The notes beneath the pieces are model-generated. The model was not told the DNA's origin, ran no database searches, and saw only the letters and a list, made by a program, of their open reading frames with translations. A stretch of DNA of 64,000 nt from NCBI GenBank assembly GCA_029721515.1, contig CM056563.1, positions 16,000,454 to 16,064,453 on the forward strand, in the 5' to 3' direction. The position numbers and the translations under genes are program-made. Position 1 is the stretch's first letter. Each line of letters opens with the position of its first letter. Below, one piece after another: positions 25,449-36,007 of the stretch. The stretch is from Synanceia verrucosa (taxonomy: Eukaryota; Chordata; Actinopteri; Perciformes; Synanceiidae).

Positions 25449-25853
25449 AGGGGAAGTGCTGTTTTTTGGGTTTGTTTTTTTTTTACAAATTGGACCTTAT
25501 TTCTAGGAGATAATACTGCCATATACTCACCAATTTTACTTTGGAGTCATTTGGAGTATTTCTGACGCTATTTGGATTTGATGGTTTCCATTTAACAGGA
25601 GTGAAGCGGGCACTGAAATGCTGCCAGTAAATGACCATTTCTCACTGACCATTTCTCAAATAACAGACGTTTAATAAGATGGGCTACACTACACACACGT
25701 CAGATCCAAACATTGTCAGAAATACTCCAAATGACTCCAAAGTAAAATTGGTGAGTGTATGGCAGTATTATCTCCCAGAAATAAGGTCAAATTTGTAAAA
25801 AAAATAAATAAATAAATAAATAAATAATAATAAAAAAAAACAGCACTTCCCCA
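25449..25853. mobile_element. MITE-like element with long terminal inverted repeats, TTAA-flanked
   Basis: The left arm (from 25449, AGGGGAAGTGCTG...) and right arm (ending 25853, ...CAGCACTTCCCCA) are inverted copies over roughly 120 bases each. The match includes the stretch around ACTTTGGAGTCATTTGGAG and its complement near 25715-25745. Both ends are bordered by TTAA (25445-25448 and 25854-25857), as expected of a TTAA-targeting (piggyBac-like) element. No transposase is encoded. The right arm holds an AAAT simple repeat at about 25800-25835. Confidence 0.75.
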
Positions 25854-26341
25854 TTAAAAGAAGCAATCACTAGTACTACTAGATGGTAAAAAAAAAAAAA
25901 TGGGTGTGATTTACATAATTTCTTTTTTATTGTTTTATTTGACAATTTTAATCTTACTAGCCACCTATTTTGTAATGTTGTATTTTATTCTGGTAATTTT
26001 ATTTCATTGTATTTACAGTTATTTTATTAGATTAGAGTCGATTTTGTTGTGATTACACATGCCACAAGGAAGGGAACGAAATTATTAATCTAGTTTTTAT
26101 TTCACACTATTTTACTAGTATTACTGTGATAGCATTTGATTATATATTTTTTTTACATCACTTTATGGTGTCATGTGCACTCCTCTCAAATTATATCATA
26201 TCTCATCTGTTAAATTGTTGAAATGTTTTTGTCTTTTATGTTGTTTACCCAGTTCACAATAAATCAGTCTTTCTTATATTCTTATCCCACTTGAATACTG
26301 GCTTTAGTAAATCACACATTAAGTTTCACAAAAATAAGATG

Positions 26342-26347
26342 TTTATT
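26342..26347 (-). terminator. Poly(A) signal of the APOL-like gene
   Basis: AATAAA on the minus strand about 120 bases after the stop codon at 26466. Confidence 0.6.
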
Positions 26348-26413
26348 AAAATATAACTTTTAAATACAGCAATTATTGTTCACCAACTGAGAGTGAAATG
26401 CTCTCACGCACGT

Positions 26414-26444
<31 letters not shown>
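26414..26444. repeat. (CA)n microsatellite
   Basis: CA dinucleotide run in the 3' UTR of the APOL-like gene. Confidence 0.95.
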
Positions 26445-26447
<3 letters not shown>

Positions 26448-26465
26448 ATCAAAAGGTCCTTTGAT

Positions 26466-29400
26466 TCAACTGAACATTTCCCACATGCAATTCATGCGAT
26501 TTAGTTCATCCTGCAGGTTTTCAGCCAGCAGGCGAACTCGAACAGAAAATCTGCTTTTGTGTGACGTCTTCAGCGTCAGTCCATCCTTTCCTGTAAAATA
26601 CTGATCCAATTCTTTGAGAAAAGCCAAAAGCAGTCTCTCAGATGACATCCCACCTATGTTTGAAACAGTTGCGCCACCGTCCTTGTTCATGTTATTGAGC
26701 ACAGACTGAGACAAATAAGCCACCTTCAGCATCTCAGCCTGGGCTCCAGCCCTCTGTAACCTGGTGATGTCATGCATTCGGAGCTCATTCATCCCAGAGA
26801 GGATAAAACTGAGACAATTTTCCAGGTCGACAACATTTTCCTTATATTCATATACCAGTTTCTCTACTGCCATTTGGCTCACTATCTTCTTATTGGCTAT
26901 AAATGAGTGGGCACCCATGCCCCCAGCGGTGGCCACCATTCCAGCACCGACAGCTGTAGCAATCAGCGACGTACCCAAGGTTGCAGGAGCAAGGGCAATG
27001 CCCAAGACTGCAGTCACCCCGCCAACCGCACCTGTGGTGCCTCCTGCAATATCCATGACTTTGCACTTCTTCTCCAACTTGTCTAGGCTGTCAGAGATGG
27101 AGCTGAACTCTGTGATGATGTTCTGCAGGCTTTCATTGCGCTTCAGCATGAGAAGGTTGTAGAGACGCCGAGCCTTACAGACAGCCATCGCTCTTTGACT
27201 AAATGATCTGCAGTGACAGACAGTGACAGAAAATCTGATAGTGACAGAAATCTGTGACAGTGACAGAAACCTGTTCTTTAGCCAGCTAATTTAGTTAGTT
27301 GTAACACAACACTAACGGCACCAAAATGAAATTGTTGCTGCGAAAGAAGAGATTCATATGATGGTTTCTGCCTGGTTACCTCATTACTTCCTCTAAACAG
27401 AGGCCAAACACTGGCGGACCCATGAAATCAGATTCTGTTGGAGTGACATCACAGAGATGGATTAGATAATGTAGACTTCACTTTAATCATCTTTGTTACT
27501 GAGGACAGTGTCATGTTTGCGTGGCTACAGATTTATTGATTTATTGTACATTTCTTTTAAAATGAATGAATAACTAGAAAAGCACTCAGAGAGCTCAGAC
27601 CTCCGCCAAGGTAGCAATGTGAGAGAGCGTATACTCCTGCAAGCCAAATAATGCCTGGAAGAGTGCTGTTTCCTATCATATATGAGTGACATGATGTCAT
27701 TTTTTTTATGACGTCACTATCGTGTTCGCTGGCAATTTTTTCTTTCATTCTTAAGGGGTCATGAATGGCTACTTACAAAAAAATATAAGAAAATCCTCTC
27801 CACAGACACTGATATAGTGCAGGATTAAATATATTTAAGGGTCAATGTGACCTCGATCTTTGGCCTTCTAAGGTAATTTTTGGGTTATAAACTAAATGAC
27901 ATATCCTCTATCTGGTAGTAACCATAGATTGTTTAATTTCGATAGGGAAATGTGCTTTTCACCAAAAGGTCAATATCTGACTGATTTCCGAGCCGTGATT
28001 TTGTCCTCTATTCACAGTTTGTCACGATTATCGCGGAAAATATTAATATTTGACTATACGAATGTTAAGATTACAAATTGAGAAATCTTTTCAGGATATT
28101 TTGAGTGACCTTGCTGACCTTGACCTTTTACTGATCTTGACCAAACTGAATTGGTGACTTCTGAATTCCTATATTAGTTTATACAGTATACCAAATTAGG
28201 TGATGATTGGCTGAAAATTTTACACCCTGGAGCGTTTAGAAATATATCTCCCATACTATGGCGTGACCTTTCATTTGACCTTGATGATTTTGAATCGGAT
28301 CCGATCACCACCAAAATTAATCAGTTTTAAAATTTCATCAAAATCCGTCCATAACTTTTTGAGTTATTTTGCAAACCAACAAATAAACAAACCCTGGTGA
28401 AAACATAACCTCCTTGGCAGAATTAAATATTATTGGTAGTAAATATATTGCTTTTTGACACTACTATAGTCTTTGATAAAATGACAATATTTATGGTCAA
28501 CAAAAAGTTCTACTTACTTGACACTCTTTTCAACCATCTCAACATCCCATTGATGTCCTGAGGAAAACAGCATATGGTCTCATTTACTTTTATTTTATTC
28601 AATGTCATTGTTTTTCATTAAATTATGTTTTCCTCGGTGGAAAGACAATACACTCTTCTCTGAACTGTAAATGTGTACTGTAGTTTCATTGCCATTATGT
28701 CACTATGATAACAGCTCTGGTCAAACTTTACTTCATGTTAGCTGCATTAACAAACATTGCAATAGGAAATACGAAAGGCGCCCATTTACTGTAGACTGTG
28801 TACTGTTTACAATGTATGATTATAAACATTATACTTTGGATCGCCTCTTATATAGAGAGAGAGTTTTATAAGTTTCATTTGTTAAAAGTACAATAAAAAC
28901 AGGGCTTAAAAAATTAAAAGCCTCACAGTACCTCTGTGTCCTTAATGGTCTGTTGAGAAATGCTGCACCCAACCTGGAAGTGTATGTCCGACAGAAATTA
29001 ATGGATCAGAATATCATTAAAGCACATTATTGTTTTCATCTATGTGTGTGTGTGTGTGTGTGTGTGTACAGTCTCTCTCACCATCTTTTCCTCATCCTTT
29101 GGCAGAATGGTCAGGTAGGGGCGGTGCTCCGTCTTACTGTAAACTGTATCTGATGGTTTGCCCACTGAAGGTGGAGGAGGTGGGATGAATGAAGGTGGTG
29201 GTGGTATGCTCTATGACAGTCACACAACAGTATTTTAATACCTTATATAATTTCAACAATATTATTTGTTTACACTCACACTCTGTGTCCCCACATTAGA
29301 AAGCAATAGAACAAAAGTGCCCTTGGATACAGGAGCACCTGAAGAAATATTTCATAGGGGTGGCTGGCTGGGGCCACTCTAATCTTGGGGTGGCACACCT

Positions 29401-32400
29401 AAACTAAAAAGCCATAATTTCATGTGTTTTATTGTACTGTTATAGTATGTAGGGTCAAGGCTCTACCAGGGATTTTAGGCCCCATGAAAAGAAATTTTAC
29501 GTTTACATTTACATTTACGTAAATTTAGGTTGTAAATACATGTGTGACTGCAAGTTTATTACTGAGTGTCTATTATTTTCTCACAATTATAATTGCATTA
29601 GGGGCCTCTCTTGGCCGCTGTCAATCGTGGGCCCCTAAAATCCTTCTTCTTATTTCAACACCCCTGCGTCCATGCACTGAGCTGTTGCTGTTTGAGTGCT
29701 TGGTGAAATCTAGGGAGGGCCTGCTGCTGTGTGTTTTACATCGGAAGTCGGAAGTTGGAGGTCGGAGCTGGGAATGACGTCACACCCGAGTTGACGGCGT
29801 TCCAGTAATTATAACGTTGTGGTCAAGTCGGGGTTGTGCTGCGTTCTTGTTGTACTTGGAAGTCGGAATTTCCGAGTCAGAAATTTTAACTGGAACGCTC
29901 CCAAAGTCAGATTTCCGGGTGTGATGGCATTCCCAGCTCCAACTTCCAATGTAAAACGAACGCAGCATCGGTGAGGTTCGTCCGAATTTCCAAGTCGGAA
30001 ATCCGACTTCTGGGGGCATTCCAGTTGAAATTTCCGACTCGGAAATTCCGACTTCCGAGTACACTCGAATACAGCATATACATCATCATAGAGCAGGAGG
30101 GCGCAAGAGACTGCTGCTGTTGGTCACGTTACTTTTAAAGAGTAATAAGTTATAGTTACGAGTTACTTCTCCCAAAAAGTAACTGAGTTAGTAACTGAAT
30201 TACTCCACAAAAGTAACTGGTTACCAGAGAAAGTAACGACTGAGCTACTTTTTAAAAAAAAAAAGTTTAAAAGTGTCTAAGAACTTGGATTTTTGGATTT
30301 TGGGTCATCAATTATGCGCTTGTCTCACCCCTCCCTTACCAAAGAAAAAAAACAGCTTTGCTCCCGTGACAGAGAGTGAAATGGGAATGGTGATAGTGAT
30401 GGGAAATCTGGCTCTTTTCTTTTGGCTCAGCTCCCTCAGAAGTGCCAGCTCTTCATTTAGTATCACTCAGAAAGCAAATTTTCATTCAGGGTTTTCAATG
30501 AAACCTTATTTATATAAATTCTGTTGTTTTGTTAAATAAATATACACAGTTAATATTGTTGAACATTTAATCAAACTTTTAAATGAGCTACACAGAAACA
30601 CATTTGATTTGTTGTTGAGTCTGCCCTGATTGATATTTTCATTTTACATCTTCTGCCCTCAGATTTGCAGTTTCCAGTATCATTGAAAGGCAGCCAAATG
30701 CTGCTTCTTTTCAGTTTTTGCTCATTTCTATACCCCTACAGCATAGTAGCTAAAACATGATGAGTGCCCTTTAAGGTGCTCCTCCAGCAGACAAAAATGA
30801 CTGAATCCACCACTGTTTTCAAGAACAGGACCTTGCTTTGGAAATATTAAAATTTACCAATCTGCATATCAGACTGACAGACTAGTCAAACTATGTTTTG
30901 GCTGTTTTTATTGCTGTTTTTGGTATGTTCACAGTCTGCAGTGACTCTCATACCTTTGGAGCTGACAGGCCAAGCCGAGGTGGAACTGCAGGTCTGTCTG
31001 GGGCCTAAAAAAAAAAAGACCTCCGCTTTGTGGTTGCACAATGATTAATTAATGATGATAATAATGATTAATTTGATTTAATTAATTAATTTGACTAGAA
31101 CCAAAAACACTGAAAGCATTCCACCATTTCTATTCATACAAGCTGCTGAGCTTTCATGCTGTTGAATGTTGATTTGGAATATTTATTTGTCAATAACTCA
31201 TAGAAGAGTCCATGACGCAGAACTTTAAACTTGAAATTAACCATTTTACTGTCAGTCACATAGAGGTTCACCTCTTCTTTAGAGACCGCTGGTGAGACTG
31301 GAGGTTGCTGCATAGATTTGATGGAGGGACATCTGGATTGCTGACTCTCATCAACGCAGCTCTATCCAAAACATCATTAAACATAGTCCACATTTTATAC
31401 ATCAGGAACAGGTGATTTAAATTTGAGTAATCAGTATGTTGTAATCAGTGCAGCTCTGTCCAAGAAAATATTAGCTTTTACCTCAGTTTTTAGCCTCATT
31501 GCATAGCATGCTGTGTTGTAACTGATGGAGGGACGAGGGGGGCGTTCAGGCCGTGGTGAAGTAGGAGAGTGTATTCTCTCAGTACTGTCAGCTGGAGACT
31601 AGCAGAGAAATTAAGAATGAGGAAGTAAGCTATGGTGTCTTTAGAGCTGGAGTCAGAATGTCTGGATTGCTGACTCTCATCAGTGTAGCTCTATCCAAAA
31701 ATATTAACAAGACAGGAAGAATCATTATTAATGATTGACATTATTAAACACATTTCACTGTTTTACTGTCAGTCCCACTGAGGTTCACCTCTTCTTTAGT
31801 GGCAGCTGGTGAGACTGGAGGCGTAGAGCTGATGTGGGAACATCTGGAGTACTGACTCTCATCAAAGCAGCTCTATGCAAGAACATATTAATGAGACAGA
31901 ATAAAACAGTAGTAAACATATTTCACATTTTAATATCCACAACAGGTTATTCAAATGTGGGCTTGTAATAAGTCCAGCTGTATTCAAGAAAATATCAGAT
32001 TTTAAACCTCAGGTTTTAGCCTCACTGTATAACATACTCTGTTGTTACTGATGAAGGGACGAGGGGGGCGTTCAGGTCGTGGTGAAGTAGGAGAGTGTAC
32101 TCTTTCAGTACTGTCAGCTGGAGGCTAGCAGAGAAATTAAGAAGAGGGATGTTATAGTTATAGTCTCTCTAGTGCTGATGTTGGAACATCTGGACTGCTT
32201 AGTCTCATCAGTGAAGCCCTATTGAAAAAAAATATTAGATTTTTATGGAAAACTCTGAAATGACTGTCAATGACATTCAAATGTGTCTTTCAAGCTTAGC
32301 ATGTGTTGCAGAAAGGTTGGGATGACGTGAAACATGTTAGTTCTTACCTCAAATTTAAGCCTCATTGCATAACATGATCTCTTGCTACTGATGGAAGGAC

Positions 32401-35068
32401 GAGGGGGGCGTTCAGGCCGTGGTGAAGTAGGAGAGTGTATTGTCTCAGTACTGTCAGCTGGAGGCTAGCAGAGAAATTAAGAAAGGGGAAGCAATGATAT
32501 CTTTAGCTGGATCTTGTTTCATTTAAGGAATTTTCAACCAGCACTTTGACTCAGGATAAAGGAGCTAATGGAGCTGTTGGCCTGGGGATAAAGGAGTTGT
32601 TAGCTGGAGCTAAAGGAAGTGTTAGCATGATTATAAAAGAGCTGTATGCTGGAGCTAAAGGGAGTGTTAGCATGGGGATAAAGGAGCTGTTAGCTAGAGC
32701 TAAAGGGAATGTTAGCCTGGGGATAAAGGAGCTGTTAGCTAGAGCTAAAGGAATGTTAACATGGGGATAAAGGAGCTGTTAACTGGAGCTAAAGGGAATG
32801 TTAGCCTGGGGATAAAGGAGCTGTTAGCTAGAGCTAAAGGAATGTTAACATGGGGATAAAGGAGCTGTTAACTGGAGCTAAAGGGAATTTTAGCATGGGA
32901 TAAGGGAGCTGTTAGCTAGAGCTAAAGGAATGTTAGACTGGGGATAAAATGAGCTGTTAGCTGGAGCTAGAGCTAAAGGAATGTTAGCCTGGGGATAAAC
33001 TGAGCTGTTAGCTGGAGCTAAAGGGAACGTTAGCATGGGGATAAAGGAGCTGTCAGCGGGAGCTAAAGGAATGTTAGCCTGGGGATAAAATGAGCTGTCA
33101 GCTGGAGCTAAGGGGAATGTCTTACAGTCTTAAGGATATTCACCCACAAAAAATAATTAATATCTGCTGTCATAAGCCAGTCCTAAAGACAATAACCACA
33201 CTCACCACTGCCTTGGTTGTATTGCTAGTCGTGTCTGCAGTTGTTTCAACAGTGCTGTTGTTGTTGTTGTTACAGTGGATCATTGGTTTCATTTTAGACT
33301 TGGGGCTTAGTACTGGCTTCAGCTGAGCCTTTGACTGGCTCCCATCTGTGACAGCAGGCTGACAAAAAAAAAAAAACACAAGTAAATCAAAATGTGTCTG
33401 TAATGAGTTAAATAACTGCAATAAAGACTATAACAAAATAAAAATAAAAGAATAATAAATACTTTGTAATTTAAAAAAAAAAATAGGCATTTTGACATGT
33501 TACAGTACGAAACTGGGACACTTGAATACAGCAGTGTCAAGTCAATTTAATTTGTATAACCCAGTATCACAAGGGATAGATTTGCCTCAGAGGGCTTCAC
33601 AGTCTTTACACCCTCTGTCACTCACAGAGGAGGGATCATTTGTATGGAGCCATCGTTAGTGTTATTAGTAACATCTGTTGACAGCTTCTCCTAATGACAA
33701 GTTATCAGTGGCCAATGGCAATGTTAGCTGCATCATTCTTCAATATGTCAACAGTACGTTCCTTAACAAGACTGTAAGCGCTATTATAGCAAAGTTCATT
33801 AGTGCTGTGACATGCATTAATGTGATGACATCCAAGCACTGTCTGTCAGCTGAAGGAAAATAAATATGCCTGCAATGTGTTGGAACAAAACTGTGTGCAA
33901 AACCATCTAATCTGAGATTAACATTTTTACAAAAGCAATTCATCCATGATGGACAGCACACACAGGCAACACAGGTAATTCCACCTGCAGCGTGATTAGT
34001 GTTTTCTTGTGTTGCTCTATACATATTCCATCCATCCATCCATTGTCTACCGCTTATCCTCATAGGGTCGCGGGGGGGAGCCTATCCCAGCTGTCTTAGG
34101 GCGGAAGGCAGGGACAAGTCACCACCTCATCACAAGGCACATAGAGACAGACAACCACTCACACTCACATTCACACCTACGGTCAATTTAAATTAGCCAA
34201 TTAACCTAATCCCCATGCATGTTTTTGGATGGTGGGAGGAAGCCGGAGTACCCGGACAGAACCCACACAGACACGGGGAGAACATGCAAACTAATAATGT
34301 GTGCTTTTCTGATGGGGTTTGTATTGTAGTTGGACAGTTGTTGGAGAGGGGCTATAGCCAGACCTCTACCACCACGCACTTTTATAATGATGTTTTTCAG
34401 TGATTGGTGGTACATGCAACCAGTTACGTTAGTAAAAAGTATTATTATGCAGAATGGACCATTCACCCAGATTACAGTATAATTAGTGGTGTTTTAAGAT
34501 CACATCACGTGGTGCATCATTGGCACGTCACTATTAATTACTGTCACTATTATTGCTGTTGCTAAAGGGTTGGGTTACTTTTAAGGCACACTTTCTGCAC
34601 TGCTGTGTGGGTAACATTAATAATGCATGATGTTGCTTTATATTAAAAAAAATCAGAGCCTTCCAAATGTGGTGGACTAGAATAGAGTAGCATAAAATGG
34701 TAAGTTAATTACAAGTTCAGTGCTTGAGTAAATGTACTTGGTTAACATTCCTCCACTGCATGCAACTCACATGTGAAGCACCACCCTGGTATGCTTCTGA
34801 ATCTCTGAGAGTCGAGAAAGACGCAAGATGAATTATATTCCCTAAGTTAGTTAGTCCTTCAAGTCCAACTCTTTTTCAAAACCTATATTTTATTAATCTA
34901 TATACAACAGAAAGAGCTGATTCTCACCATCATTGTTCCACTTTGCCAGTAGTCTTTATTTCACTATTCCAATGGATCCTTTAGTTATAGATCCAGTGTA
35001 AGAGATGACAGCGGTTCTCCCATGCACACATACCCTTACATGCAGTCTCGTCCAGTCACAGATGCCAT
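26466..35068 (-). CDS. Apolipoprotein L-like protein with duplicated proline-rich exons
   Basis: Thirteen exons modelled: 35068-35040, 34804-34771, 33358-33206, 32464-32348, 32124-32008, 31872-31789, 31598-31482, 31361-31272, 31004-30954, 29210-29082, 28973-28932, 28557-28514 and 27207-26466; 1,749 nt, 582 residues, in frame throughout. The C-terminal exon holds the APOL domain: a long amphipathic helix, then a glycine/alanine-rich hydrophobic hairpin at about residues 390-438 (AGGTTGAVGGVTAVLG... GMVATAGGMG), the family's membrane-inserting region. The N-terminal half is disordered and proline-rich. It includes three copies of a 117-nt exon (PTSPRPERPPRPSIS core, SH3-ligand-like) and two of an 84-90-nt exon (DESQxSRC...PPVSPA). 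Weak point: the last donor (GTAGAA at 28513) was chosen because it keeps frame over a stronger GTAAGT four bases earlier. The first two exons are short and less certain. APOLs act at intracellular membranes; role here unknown. Confidence 0.75.
27573..28420 (-). mobile_element. Non-autonomous interspersed repeat in APOL-like intron 12
   Basis: On the minus strand it begins CTGCCAAGGAGGTTATG and includes AACTCAAAAAGTTATGGACG. It ends near 27573 in CCTTGGCGGAGGTCTGAGCT followed by CTCTGAGTGCTTTTCTAG. The ends share an inverted CC(T/G)CCTTGG-like motif. This CCAAGGAGGTTATG / GGCGGAGGTCTG pair is a pattern I know from widespread fish and invertebrate repeats; no transposase frame is present. Class not assigned. 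Confidence 0.6.
29043..29067. repeat. (TG)n microsatellite
   Basis: TG dinucleotide run directly beside the donor site of APOL-like exon 10. Confidence 0.9.
29736..30075. repeat. Nested inverted-repeat (foldback) element
   Basis: Repeated blocks of GGAAGTCGGA and its complement TCCGACTTCC occur through the stretch. The arm at 29736-29806 (TCGGAGCTGGGAATGACGTC...) pairs with an inverted arm at about 29918-29960 (...GGCATTCCCAGCTCCAACTT). A second inner pair, CGGAATTTCCGAGTC and its inverse, is at about 29865-29880 and 30030-30055. No coding potential. It lies in intron 9 of the APOL-like gene. Confidence 0.65.
30125..30260. repeat. GTAACT/AGTTAC-rich repeat
   Basis: Dense alternation of AGTAACTG and CAGTTACT-type words, probably a fragment of a foldback or MITE-type repeat. 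Possibly the outer part of the adjacent foldback element. Confidence 0.4.
31640..31690 (-). pseudogene. Second decayed copy of the DESQxSRC exon
   Basis: After a GGATAG acceptor the frame reads SYTDESQQSRHSDSSSKD, then runs on without the donor found in the intact copies. It sits just upstream of the third 117-nt exon copy (31598-31482). Confidence 0.55.
32161..32221 (-). pseudogene. Decayed copy of the DESQxSRC exon
   Basis: On the minus strand, after an acceptor-like CAATAG, the sequence reads GFTDETKQSRCSNIS, clearly related to the 84-90-nt exons at 31872 and 31361. It lacks the proline-rich end and the AAAGAAGAG|GTGAAC donor. It lies between two 117-nt exon copies, where a functional exon would be expected from the repeat order. 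Confidence 0.6.
32551..33125. repeat. Minisatellite, about 45-48 bp unit
   Basis: About twelve diverged tandem copies of a unit reading roughly GGGATAAAGGAGCTGTTAGC / TGGAGCTAAAGGGAATGTTA / GCCT. It lies in intron 3 of the APOL-like gene. Because 45 is a multiple of three, part of it stays open on the plus strand (32546-32770), which I do not regard as a gene. Confidence 0.9.
33537..33660. repeat. Interspersed repeat fragment (CCTCAGAGGGCTT family)
   Basis: CAATTTAATTTGTATAACCC followed by GTATCACAAG and GCCTCAGAGGGCTTCACAGT. The same series of blocks occurs at 57461-57600 and, inverted, at 63440-63650, so it is a dispersed family in this window. Widely seen in fish genomes; class not assigned. 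Confidence 0.65.
34024..34295 (-). repeat. SINE copy, 5'-truncated
   Basis: On the minus strand it runs from GTTTGCATGTTCTCCCCGTG (near 34290) to a tail of AGCGGTAGACAATGGATGG repeats near 34025. The same body and tail occur in the element at 60063-60370, where the tRNA-like head is also present; here the head is missing. Confidence 0.75.
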
Positions 35069-36005
35069 GAATGCCTCTTTCTCTGACGTCCAAGCTGAAA
35101 ATGGGTAAAGGTGTTATTTCCCTGCAACGTCACACCAGAGGAAAAAAATGTGGGTGGATTGTTTTTCCAAAACATATTTAAACAGGTGAAAAAAAAACAC
35201 AATATGTCAACACATATTGATATATTGTGTAGACATCTATCTGTACAAATTCCTCATCAGTTATGATATTGTGTAGACTCAACCATCAGCACGACATGTC
35301 AAACACCACCTGTAACTCCAAACTAGCCATAACCTTAAGAAAGAAAATAACCCTAAAGTTTACCTTGTGGGGGTCGACTTTTCTTTAAAAATGTCAACAG
35401 CCTGAAGTCTGATTCATGATGGAGGATGGTCTGTGTGTAGATGTGTGTGTGTGCATTGATCCTTATCTGACTGGAGGTGTTTTCTGTGTTGTCTGAAACT
35501 CGTTCAACAGGCCAAGGGAGTGTCTGTGATCTTGTCAGTAAATGCTTTAGATCTTTGTCATGTGTCACACAGAACATCGTTGCTGAATAGTGGCTTGGAA
35601 TTAGTGTTTCCTTTGGTTTGGATTTGAAACTCCTGTTATCGTTCATGTCAGTACCATTCTGCCACGGACTGCTTAAGAAAGAAATTCCAACCCACAACAT
35701 ATTTGAATTGAAGCAGCACAGGCGGACAAAGCCTGACTTTTATTCTCATTGTATGAGTCCAACTCCAAAAACACTGGGCTCTGAAGCATTTTCATGTGAC
35801 TTTCATTTTACCTGACAGGTAAATTTTCATGTTTTGTTGTCAATTTGCAAAGCAAGGTTGTTGCTATAAAGTCCTTGCTGAAAATTTTTCCTCTACTTTG
35901 GAAAAAGCTTCCTCCACAGCTACAAAGACTTGATATAATATGGTTGTTTTCTCAAGCTGACTAATGCTCTTCTAACAAAAAATAAACTAAACTTTATGTG
36001 CAAAA
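35069..36005. other. Upstream flank of the APOL-like gene
   Basis: Presumed promoter side of the minus-strand APOL-like gene. No TATA box or further exon can be assigned with confidence, and the small frames here have no domain. Confidence 0.45.
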
Positions 36006-36007
36006 TA

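Noticed and set aside
32546..32770. Repetitive 74-residue protein on the plus strand
   Set aside because: It is a minisatellite translated by chance in an intron; no start context or splice support.
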